From positions 1 to 20,720 of the forward strand of contig WHUX01000528.1 in assembly GCA_015179025.1 (NCBI GenBank): a stretch of DNA of 20,720 bases, given 5' to 3'. Position 1 is the first letter of the stretch. Each line of letters begins with the position of its first letter. Below, piece by piece: positions 1 to 8,527 of the stretch. The notes under the pieces were generated by a model. The model was not told the origin of the DNA, did no database searches, and saw nothing but the letters and a program-made list of their open reading frames with translations. The translations under genes and the position numbers were made by a program. The DNA comes from Terfezia claveryi. Its lineage: Eukaryota > Ascomycota > Pezizomycetes > Pezizales > Pezizaceae.

Positions 1-245
1 CAAGCATTCAGAGCAAGCAAGCCTATATTCCGATCAGATCAAGATCATATAGCTTAGATAGCACAAATCATATAAGATAGATTACACCAGTTAATTACTG
101 TTCCCTTGGGAACGTCCCACATAGTAATCTCCCTACCCTTCTGAGGTCTTACCTCAGCAGAACCGAAATACACAAACGTCCGTGCCTACGGATATAGATT
201 GTATAAACGGTACCGAATGAATACTGTCTAGTACCATTCATTATA
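1..245 (+). repeat. 5' LTR of Chromo-1 (3' part only: R/U5)
   Basis: The sequence aligns end to end with 8282-8527. I count three substitutions, all transitions (G/A at 146, G/A at 183, T/C at 244), and one T indel in the GTTCCC hairpin loop near 106. The end is set at 245 because the 3' LTR ends CATTACA, here CATTATA, and the homology stops there. U3 and the TATA box of this LTR lie upstream of the window. The low divergence indicates a fairly recent insertion. Confidence 0.93.
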
Positions 246-1073
246 TTTTTTTTAACTACTTACCTAATCTTTACTCTTAAATCCAAGGCCTAATCAACCT
301 TCGGATACCTTTATTACACTCCGCAAGTGTATACAATTCGACACTCAAGTGCACACATAAAATCGATATCATTATTCAACTAGCTAGCCAACAAAATCCA
401 ACAAACGAGACATCAGAGTCTCAACTGCAGTACATCAACAAAAGACTTAGAAGCAAGCTAAGCAGAGCTCTAACAGGCAGTGGTATCCCACATTAAACAA
501 TCCCACCCTCGTTCACAACACTTTTCCCCAATAAGATCGACAACTCATCTTACACTCCTGGCAACTGCCATTACATCTGTACCTGTAAATCCAGTACACC
601 ATTGAAAAACCGGCCCCCAAGTCCCAGGAATAATTGGTCTAAACAACCAAGCGTCACAATTCCAATGCTCAAATCTCCGCTGCCTCCACTGCAGCCATTT
701 CCTCCAGAAAAGAATTACCTCCATCAGAACCTTCCTTAGGCCCAAACATCTCTACCAATACCTCTGCGCCCCCAACGTCTACCTCAACACACCAATCAGA
801 AAACGTGACTCTCTTGCCGGAAGAACTAGAACTAGATTCTAGACTAGTAGACGAAGAAAAACCAGGACCATAAGAAACATCAGGATCCTGACATCCAGCC
901 TCACCAGCCGCGTGAGCCACCGAGCCAACAGAACCATCAGTCAACGGAGATCATAAGGATCATCAGCCACCACACCATCAGCACAGAAAGGTGCCAAAGA
1001 AGAAAAGTAATTCGATGATCGTATCGCATAACCAGCTGCATTTCGTTGCGGACAGACGACGAAATCAGACATA
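246..1073 (+). other. Untranslated leader of Chromo-1, with possible coding remnant
   Basis: This 828-bp stretch separates the 5' LTR from the gag ATG. It opens with eight T residues and has no TGG-starting primer-binding site next to the LTR. A TGGTATCCCA string at 481-490 is about 235 bp away, too far for a normal PBS. Bases 658-837 form a plus-strand frame of 60 codons rich in Ser, Thr and Pro (frame 1, whereas gag is frame 3), followed by further stops. It could be a frame-shifted N-terminal extension of gag or chance. Open frames on the minus strand here are not supported by any motif. Confidence 0.6.
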
Positions 1074-2831
1074 ATGGCGTCTGAACTTAGTAAGAAGACT
1101 AAGAGGTTGAGACGGTTAACTATGTTACCTAAAGATATTAAGAAATTAGTAGAAGAAACTCCCAGAAAGACCAGATTTATAGTTCCTAACATAAAAGGGG
1201 AAATAAATCTGCCCATGGATATAGAATTAGGAGAACCAGGTGGAGCAGGAACCAAACTATATTTTAGTATGGCTTTACCTCTCGCACCAGAAGAATTTTG
1301 GGACAGACATCTTTCAACAATTGAGGAGATTTTGAAATATACTCACTCAATGGGACATGCCCAACAGTATCATCCTGATGATACTGGACTCTTAATGGAA
1401 GCTATAGCAAAACACTACTTATGGCTAACACCTTACCCATTCAAAGAAGAAGACTTAGAAATGAACGCATTTTTAAGTAAAGAATTAAGGAAACCTGTTG
1501 TTCTGCTTTTAAGGAAACTGAATTGGGTAATAAATAACTGGGAAGAAATAATGGCATTCATGATGAGCGGCACTCATCTAGAAGAATTAGCACATACCGT
1601 GGAGGATTTTTTCAATCCTAGCAAAGAACTTCTAGGAGCGTTCCTGAGAACACCAAAAGATCAATCGAAAGGCAAAGGTCGAGCACCTGAGACACCAGAA
1701 AGGAGGACTGGGTCAGCAAAAGAACCAGACGACAAAGACCAACTACCAGAAGATATAGAATTACCAGAAGACGATGATGATCTAGATACAGGACTAGACC
1801 AACAGAAACAGAAAACACAAGGAGGAGAACGAGACTCTGATGATAGCGGAGATGATAGCTCGGACTCTGATAAGGCATCATCAGTTGCAAGTCAAACTCT
1901 TAAAAGAAAACCCAAACGAGGAAAGTCAGTTGAACACCAGCAATGGGAATCTACAACAGGAATGGTTACAACGGGTAACCATGAAGCAACGAATACTTTA
2001 AAAGGAATAAAGATTGATATGCCAGAAAAATTAAGAGGAGAAGACAAAAAATAGCAAGACTCACAATATTTTGACTCTTGTGCCACAGCAATGCAACGTT
2101 GGTTTGTTCTCAAAAGAATAGATTTAAAAGGCGCTTCAGCTCTGGAAATTGTTGGATTCAGAATGGAAGGAAGCGCGCTCACTACTTATAATCAGTTCCT
2201 AAGAGAAAAAGGAAAGAATGCAACATTCTTTGGTTTCATACTAGCGCTAAGGGATTTTCTGATACCCTCTACTAGTAAGGACATTTTGTGGAAACAATGG
2301 GAGACAGCCACACCATACAAGGACGGATGTCACATGGGAATCAAACAGTTTGCCAACTGGCTTACTGAAATGCAAATCAAATTGATTGACAAGGATGGCA
2401 AACAATCAATATCGCAGGAAGTAAAAAGAAGAAAGTTTCTTAATCACCTGCCGCCATATATGTCAGCTACATTAATTCCTTTAATTAAAGAAGAATGGTC
2501 ATATGATCAGCTCATGCATCAAGTGGAGTCATATGAAGCTTCCAAGAAGGATATTGCCCTACCATCCACAACAACTACATCCCGACGACAACACCCTCGT
2601 AATGAAAATCGAAGTCACGGTCCACACAGGGACCAGAATCAACGACAAAAAACAGGATTGAATCCTAGTAGCAATCCCAACACCAAACCCAATACAGAAA
2701 ATCGGAAGAACTCAGATTGGGACACCATCACAAAAAAATTAGATCAGAAAACAAAGATACAATTAATTAGAGACAAGAAATATCTATGGTGTTGGAACCC
2801 TGGACACTCCTACAAGGACTGTAGGAAATGA
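1074..2831 (+). pseudogene. gag: Chromovirus gag (capsid plus degenerate zinc knuckle), stop-broken
   Basis: Structural protein that would form the virus-like particle and package element RNA. The ATG at 1074 opens 326 codons to a TAG at 2052-2054. The same frame then resumes and runs to a TGA at 2829-2831, about 585 codons in all. Residues 1 to about 190 are helical-looking. About residues 200-290 are charged and disordered (poly-Asp, Ser-Asp runs, then KRKPKRGK). The capsid-like part lies after the internal stop, with aromatic and Leu spacing typical of Ty3 Gag (FANWLTEMQIKLI, RRKFLNHLPPYM). The C-terminal YLWCWNPGHSYKDC matches a CX2CX4HX4C knuckle with the first Cys read as Tyr (TAT), consistent with a G-to-A change. 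The 2052 stop probably comes from a TGG or CAG codon. The N-terminal extension has no family I recognise. Confidence 0.85.
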
Positions 2832-5357
2832 AAAAATAAGGTACCTATGCATACAGCCGCACAAGATTTAGCTATGCCGATAGCCACCAAAGATAAAAAC
2901 AACAAGGATAAAATCAAGGAACGACCCTTGTCAAGACAGGTACCACATTGAAGGAAGGTATTCGTTAAAGCTAACGAACACCCTGCACTAGCTTTAATTG
3001 ATCTCTAAACGAAGGAAGGAGACTTAATCAATTCTCAATTTGTACACTTATACAAAATACCAACTAGAAGTATCGAGAAGAAATCATTAAGTACTGCAAT
3101 TAAAGGCTCAAAAGGAACGATAGATAAAGCTTGTACTATCAAACTTGATTGGATAGGTTATGTAGAAGAACGAACGTTCTATGTAGCTCATTTGACTGGA
3201 TGGGACATGATACTAGGAGAACCTGCTCTCAGCAAAGTGCGAGCAATAATTCCTGCCCATCAGGAACTAGTTACTATCCAACCGGAAAATATTCCTCGAT
3301 TCCAGCTAAGTGTATGGAAAGGATCTAGAACTATAGTGAATAGTATAAGATCAGCATATACTCAGGTCAGCTGTGAATCAGTTACAGATTATAGTGAACC
3401 GGATAATTGGAAAAATATTAGTGACGCAGAAGAAACCGATTCAGAAAGAGAACTCGTGACAGCTGTTTCTACGGTACAGAAACAATTCAACCCTATAACG
3501 GAGTTTCCCTTATTATTTCCCAAGACAATTCTATGGGAATTACCTCCACTAAGAAAAATTAATCACTCTATTAAACCAAAAGCGGGAGCTACTTGGATAC
3601 CAAAATGGCAACCCTCAGGACATCGATTTAGACAACAAATCTATGACAAATTAGTCGAAGAAGAAGCATCAGGTCGTATATATAGAGTAGAAAATGACAC
3701 AAATGCTGTAGTCATGTTCACTATCCCTAAATAAGATAAACCAGAAGAAGCCAGACATGTTAATGACTGTCGAGACTGCAATTTAGCTGTCGAACCGGAT
3801 CACACCCCATAGCCAGATATTAATGAAACAATTGAACTAGTAGTAGAGAATCCCATTTGGACTAAGCTCGACTTAGCCGACGGATTTTTTAATATTAGAA
3901 ATAATAAAGAATCTGAGCAACACTCTACCTTTTTATGTCACATGGGATATTTCAGAAGTAGAGTTATGCAACAAGAGGATCGTAACGCACCAGCTACCAT
4001 GGTTCGCGTTATGCATGAAATTTTTAAGGACATGGTCTATAAAAATTTAATCATCTATATTGATGATATTATTATATTCTCTAAAACGTATGAAGAATAT
4101 GTAGAATTATTGAAGAAAGTACTTCAACGTCTACAGGATGAGAAATTCTATCTCAAAGAAAGCAAATGCCAGTTCTTTACTCCAAGATTGGAAATCTTAG
4201 GACACGTTTTGACATCAGATGGATTACATATAGACCCGAAAAAGAGGACTACTATATTAACATTTCCAACTCCTACAAGAAAAAAGGATCTTAGAGGATT
4301 ACTTGGAATCGTTAATTATCTCAGCAGGTTTATTCCTGACTTGGCATCGTATGCAAGCACCCTGTCAGAACTGCAAGGAGAAACAAAGACATAGGAATGG
4401 ACAGATACTCATAACGCAGCATTTGAAAAACTCAAGGAACTCGTGAATTCCCCACATGTTTTAAAACCCTGGAATAATGAATCTACTGAACCCAAATATT
4501 TAGTCTGTGATGCTAGTGATGTAGGACTAGGATCCTGGATAGGTCAAGGACCGTTGACGCACATCAGACTATCATGCTTCCACTCAAGAAAATTTAATCC
4601 AGCACAACTCAATTATCCTATCTTTCAAAAAGAATTATTAGCGATTATTGACTCATTAAAATTTTTTGAAGCACAATTGAGAGGTCATAAGTTCACTATC
4701 CTTACCGACCATAAACCGTTAGTAACCTTCCATACTCAAACACCTGCAAGTCAAAAATTGAGGCGATGGCAAGATTACCTAATGGAATTTGATACAGACA
4801 TACAGCATACTGCAGGAAAGGAAAATTTGATAGCAGACACTCTATCAAGAAAGCATAAATACTCGGACACTCCCACCACCGAGGACGATTATATTTCCAA
4901 CAGCATTGATCCTCCTAACTATACCTACAACCGCAACATCTCTACCAACGCTTTAAGAACTTCCCACTCACCAGAAACCTCTACTCAGAACAATATGGTT
5001 TTTCGCGGAGCTATCAATTTCAAGCATGTCGACTGCGACTTCAACAAATATCGTGGAAGAGCCGAAGAACTTGGACACCATATCTTCTGTCCTTACTTCG
5101 AAGGTATCCAGGATGAAGAAAGCGAATATGACATGATGAAGAAAGAAGAGTCCTCAGATAACGAAACTCTATCCACTATACCAGAAGAAGTTTTCAGCGG
5201 GTATGATCGTATACCTAATATAAATAAGAACAAACCTTTAACAGTTCTTGGACTAAGATATAGGCCTCCATCTTCTGAAAACGCACAACAAAATACTCTC
5301 GCTCCTGAAGAAGCGAAAGAAATTGCTATCGACCTGGCTCATAGCAATTGGCAATAA
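2832..5357 (+). pseudogene. pol: Chromovirus pol, 5' part: protease, reverse transcriptase, RNase H
   Basis: This continues the gag frame with no start of its own, so the ancestral product was probably one Gag-Pol polyprotein. The protease region carries ALID at about 2991, but the codon at the Gly position of the D[ST]G triad (3006-3008) is TAA. RT motifs are RHVNDCRDCN (about 3756), TKLDLADGFFNIR with the first catalytic Asp (about 3860), NAPAT (about 3984) and the YIDD catalytic box at 4056-4067. RNase H shows VCDASDVGLG (Asp at 4509), FQKELLAI, LTDHKPL and ADTLSR, so all four acidic positions are present. Stops at 2949, 3006, 3732, 3810 and 4392 inactivate it, and TAA at 5355 ends the frame. 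In Chromo-2 the equivalent of that last codon is CAA, so 5355 is a private C-to-T change. Confidence 0.92.
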
Positions 5358-5902
5358 CACAAAAGGATACACTGGTCCTTTTGCTGGATTTTTACTGTCC
5401 AGCTCATGGCAGCTCTCACGCCATGAACAACCGCATGTTCACTGTCGAAACATGTGCAATCTGCAACCACCACGGACATGGCAGTTTGAACTGTGACCTG
5501 ACAGCCTCAGTTCTTAAGAAGGAGAAGGAATTCCTTACGACTCGTATTGCGCATATCTTATCCGCAAATGAGCCTCAAAAGGAACTAGCACCAGTACAAC
5601 AAACGCCAGCTTATCCACCTCCACCAGCTCTCAGCCGAGAAGAAGCTATCCAGGAAATCGGAGAATAGGCAAAAAGATGGATTACCAACAAGCCGACACG
5701 ACCCACTCTCCAACCCAGCATTCAGTTCAGTAACCCTACCGAACAGATGACTAACCGACAAATGGAACAGGAGATCATGGATACTCCTGTTGCCCCACAA
5801 CAACTATGGAATGCACCTCAACAACCAGCTGCAACCGCTAGCAGCAGTAACGCAATTCCAATCAACACTGCCGCTGTCACTACTCGTTCTAAAAAAGAGT
5901 AG
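5345..5902 (+). pseudogene. Pol spacer with CCHC zinc knuckle 1 and proline-rich linker
   Basis: Frame 2 opens just after a TAG at 5342 and runs to a TAG at 5666, then on to a TAG at 5900. It lies between RNase H and integrase, where chromoviruses normally carry only a short connection. CAICNHHGHGSLNC at 5453-5494 is a perfect CX2CX4HX4C zinc knuckle. Just upstream DFYCPAHGSSH adds Cys and His residues. Further upstream, in the RNase H frame, CDFNKYRGRAEELGHHIFC (about 5033-5090) may be a decayed relative. After the knuckle the sequence is Pro- and Gln-rich (YPPPPA, PVAPQQ), like a disordered nucleocapsid tail. Chromo-2 has the same block. An RNA- or DNA-binding role is inferred from the motif alone. 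Confidence 0.72.
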
Positions 5903-7456
5903 CCATTGACGAAGATTTACCCTCCTTCATTCAAGACACCAAGACCTCCAGACAGCGTTGTGATTTCTGTAAATTCTCAGGACATAATGCTTCTACATGT
6001 AAGGAGAAGAAACCCACCATCAATGACTTTAATATGAGGATCGAACCGACACTCAACAAGTTCATTGAAGAGAAACACATCAGCGATGGATGGGAAGACG
6101 ACAAGGACTACTTCATCACACACTGGCTTGACCAAGGAACAGGTATGGAAGCCACATATCAATCGTGTATAAGAGTATGTCCTATCTGGAAGAACTACTA
6201 TGATACCTTTGTGAACCGTAAGGATCATAGAATAAAAGATGGATTTTTGTATGTCAAGAACTGACAAGGACAATGGAGACTAGTCTTGCCCTCTACCTTT
6301 AACATCGAAGGTAAGAACTATCTCGAATTGGTTATTAAAGATGCATATGAAGCAACCGCTCATGGTGGCATTGAAAAAACAATGAAATATCTTACTGACC
6401 GATATGATTGCCAGTCCTTTGCAGAACCAACTAAGGACTATATCAGAGTTGTGATAATTGTCAACGGACAAAGTATTCCAACAAGGCACCACTTGGACTC
6501 ATAACCCCATTACATGTACCAAGTAGGCTATGGACTGACATATCGATGGATTTTCTTAAGTTAGCACCCGTGTTTACTAAGTGTTCAATTTTGTACCCGA
6601 ATATTCCTGTTAAGAAGATCATATAGTTTGTATTTACAACTTTGGACGATTGTCGATAAACAATCAGGATTCAAGTTTCTTATTCCTGTCTCAGATAATT
6701 TCACAGCAGAACAATGTACTGCTACCTTTGATACTCATGTAGTCCTGACTATGGGATACCCTTTCTGTATTGTTTTTGACTACGACACTCTTTTTATGTC
6801 AACGCACTTTCAAGATTGGGCTAGGAATAAAGGAATCAAGTTGGAACCGTTACTGCATATCATCCACGTGCAGACGGACAATCGGAAATTGTGAACAAAG
6901 AAATTCTACAAGTAGCAAGAGCCTGTAAAATCGAAGGATTTGATTGGCTACAGAAACTACCAGAGATACAGTTGAAACTTAACTCTAGGTATAATGCCGC
7001 TAGACAGAATGTCCCTTTTCCATACTATTTGGATTTAATGCACATCTTGGTGTATCGATACTTCTATACCCCATTAATGCATATGTACCCGCAAATGAAC
7101 ATCATGAGGTAACGTCTAAAAACCTATATGACGCCAAGAAGACTCAAGCATCTCAAGCGAACAAACGACTACCCAATACAGCCAAATTTTCAGTCGGACA
7201 ACAAGTTATGCTTTCCTCAGAAAATATTAACCTATCGAATGTCTCACCCAAACTCAAACCAAAATGGCTAGGCCCATTTCCAATTATTTTAGTAATCGGA
7301 AACGCAATAACTATAGCCTAGACCTATCCAGTCAACCTGACCTCCACCTCATATATAATACTTTTCATATTAGCAAACTCAAACTATACTACAAAACGAT
7401 CCCACCCATTCCCTCACAGACAATCTCAGGAACCAGGACCAATTCAAGAAGATCAT
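5899..7456 (+). pseudogene. Pol: zinc knuckle 2 and integrase, frameshifted
   Basis: Frame 1 starts across the TAG at 5900. CDFCKFSGHNASTC at 5959-6000 is a second perfect CX2CX4HX4C knuckle. The integrase HHCC domain follows (HGGIEKTMKYL at about 6361; SCDNCQRTKYS at about 6447). A single-base deletion near 6446 puts the CXXC pair out of frame, and the first zinc His reads Tyr here but His in Chromo-2. The DDE core is recognisable across three frames: WTDISMDF (about 6540), CIVFDYDTLF (about 6770) and DGQSEIVNKE (about 6875). A one-base loss near 6850 separates the last two. The integrase would insert the cDNA into host DNA. The breaks mean no active enzyme. Confidence 0.88.
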
Positions 7457-7820
7457 TATGAAGTTGAAAAGATATTAGAATTCAGAACAGCTCCTCGAAC
7501 TGGAAAAGACAATATAAGGTCAGATGGCTAGGATACTCTCCTAAATATGATTCCTGGTAAACGCCAAGGATATTACCACCAAAATTCTTCAAGACTTCTG
7601 GACGACCGGAAGCATGGAAGATACATTCAAGAGACGTCGAAGGACTAAAGGAAAACAAGAACTACGAACCAGAGATAAGACCCGAGCTCTCATCCAACAA
7701 GAACGAGATAGAATCATGAGTCAAGGAAACACTAAGGATATTCATGTTAATGCTAATATATTAACAATGCATCAAATCTTAGGACATATGGAAACCAATA
7801 TGGTAGAGCGAAAGAAGTAA
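7457..7820 (+). pseudogene. Chromodomain and basic C-terminal tail of integrase
   Basis: YEVEKILEFRTAPRTGK at 7457, followed in another frame by QYKVRWLGYSPKYDSW (about 7509-7557) and NAKDI, matches the chromodomain pattern (YEVEKIL, then Y-V-W-GY, then W). In chromoviruses this module binds histone marks and steers integration to heterochromatin. Two 1-bp deletions relative to Chromo-2, near 7505 and after the DSW codons, break it. The tail from 7614 to the TAA at 7818 is basic (KRRRRTKGK, a plausible nuclear signal) and has no recognised fold. The polypurine tract follows 21 bp later. Confidence 0.9.
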
Positions 7821-7841
7821 GGATAGGAAATCCTTCTATAT

Positions 7842-7848
7842 GGGGAAG
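7842..7848 (+). other. Polypurine tract (plus-strand primer) of Chromo-1
   Basis: GGGGAAG lies directly against the TG that opens the 3' LTR. Chromo-2 has the same tract in the same place (17649-17655, minus strand). It is short for a PPT. A further purine-rich stretch, AAAGAAGTAAGGATAGGAAA, lies just upstream. Confidence 0.75.
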
Positions 7849-7939
7849 TGTAATAGAGAAGTTGTTTCATTGCTTATATAATTGATTATATACTTTTGTA
7901 TTTCCTATATTACTACTATGTTATATAACTGAGCCTCTC

Positions 7940-7962
7940 AGTTGAAGGACTAGCCTTCAACT
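7940..7962 (+). repeat. Perfect 9-bp inverted repeat in U3
   Basis: AGTTGAAGG and CCTTCAACT flank the loop ACTAG. In Chromo-2 each arm has one change (AGTTAAAGG/CCTTCAACC), so the stem is weakened there. It could be a protein-binding palindrome or an RNA hairpin in the 3' end of the transcript. Its role is unknown. Confidence 0.7.
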
Positions 7963-8046
7963 ACCTCCTATTGCTTTATAAGTGTCCATAACATGTGGAA
8001 ATTGCCATGAGAAGTTCTATGGCACTTGCCATATGAAGACACCCTC

Positions 8047-8152
8047 ATTATGGCCGCATGACCTCTGTTTAAAGGCGTGTGAGTCACTACTATAGCCACA
8101 TGACTATCGTTTAAGGTGTGTGACTTATTACTATGGCCACATGACCCTTTTT
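8047..8152 (+). promoter_or_regulatory. Tandem repeat of about 42 bp in U3 with bZIP-type sites
   Basis: Units start near 8047, 8089 and 8130 and share ACTATGGCCACATGAC followed by TTTAAGG(C)GTGTGA; the third unit is partial. The first unit contains TGAGTCA (8080-8086), the consensus of Gcn4/AP-1 bZIP factors; in the second it reads TGACTTA. Chromo-2 keeps two exact copies (17370-17376 and 17411-17417). Tandem enhancer-like blocks upstream of TATA are common in LTRs. Binding by a host bZIP factor is inferred. Confidence 0.65.
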
Positions 8153-8224
8153 GTACAGCGCACCACCTTCTGGTGTGCCATCCTTTATTGTATTTATTTC
8201 CTTAGTCATCAGATCTCAGACGAG

Positions 8225-8232
8225 TATAAATA
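8225..8232 (+). promoter_or_regulatory. TATA box of the Chromo-1 3' LTR
   Basis: TATAAATA lies within GAGTATAAATAGGC and is conserved in Chromo-2 (17264-17271, minus strand). Transcription would start about 25-35 bp downstream, overlapping the hairpin GGATTCC-CTCT-GGAATCC at 8240-8257. Confidence 0.8.
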
Positions 8233-8239
8233 GGCCGCT

Positions 8240-8395
8240 GGATTCCCTCTGGAATCCACAGAAAGACAAGAAGCAACCAAGCAAGCATTCAGAGCAAGCA
8301 AGCCTATATTCCGATCAGATCAAGATCATATAGCTTAGATAGCACAAATCATATAAGATAGATTACACCAGTTAATTACTGTTCCCTTTGGGAAC
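8240..8395 (+). other. Hairpins in R/U5 conserved between copies
   Basis: GGATTCC-CTCT-GGAATCC (8240-8257) and GTTCCC-TTT-GGGAAC (8381-8395) are perfect stems. The second has loop TT in the 5' LTR and TCT in Chromo-2, while the stem stays intact. A third, CTGAGGT-CTT-ACCTCAG, is perfect in the 5' LTR (141-157) and in Chromo-2 (17058-17074) but has one mismatch in this LTR. They lie where the RNA 5' end would be, so a packaging, dimerisation or reverse-transcription role is possible. Confidence 0.6.
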
Positions 8396-8527
8396 GTCCC
8401 ACATAGTAATCTCCCTACCCTTCTGAGATCTTACCTCAGCAGAACCGAAATACACAAACGTCCGTACCTACGGATATAGATTGTATAAACGGTACCGAAT
8501 GAATACTGTCTAGTACCATTCATTACA

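Larger units (their letters stand above)
1..8527 (+). mobile_element. Chromo-1: Ty3/gypsy chromovirus, near full length, defective
   Basis: LTR retrotransposon whose bases 1-245 recur at 8282-8527. The internal order is gag, protease, RT, RNase H, zinc-knuckle spacer, integrase, chromodomain, which is the Ty3/gypsy order, and the terminal chromodomain defines a chromovirus. From 1074 to 5357 gag and pol lie in one reading frame, broken only by stop codons at 2052, 2829, 2949, 3006, 3732, 3810, 4392 and 5355. After that the frame changes repeatedly. No intact protein can be made, so the copy is non-autonomous. The left end of its 5' LTR lies outside the window, so the target duplication cannot be checked. 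Its right end abuts element A at 8528. Confidence 0.93.
7849..8527 (+). repeat. 3' LTR of Chromo-1, 679 bp, complete
   Basis: It begins TGTAAT and ends ATTACA, perfect short inverted termini. The length equals the Chromo-2 LTR (679 bp), and bases 8282-8527 match the visible 5' LTR. U3 holds an AGTTGAAGG palindrome, a triplicated block of about 42 bp and a TATA box. R/U5 holds a string of small hairpins. The right flank at 8528 starts TCCAT, which would be the target duplication if the outside flank matched. Confidence 0.94.

Noticed and set aside
480..494. TGGTATCCCACATT as primer-binding site of Chromo-1
   Set aside because: It lies about 235 bp from the LTR end; a working PBS normally lies within a few bases of it.
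545..1255. Open frames on the minus strand across the Chromo-1 leader
   Set aside because: They overlap the leader and the start of gag, have low-complexity or no motif content, and one runs antisense through the clearly supported gag start.
5381..5400. Possible -1 ribosomal slip site GATTTTTAC at the first frame change
   Set aside because: In the upstream frame the codons are ATT TTT, which do not fit the X XXY YYZ pattern. The shared frame change is reported, but this site is not claimed.
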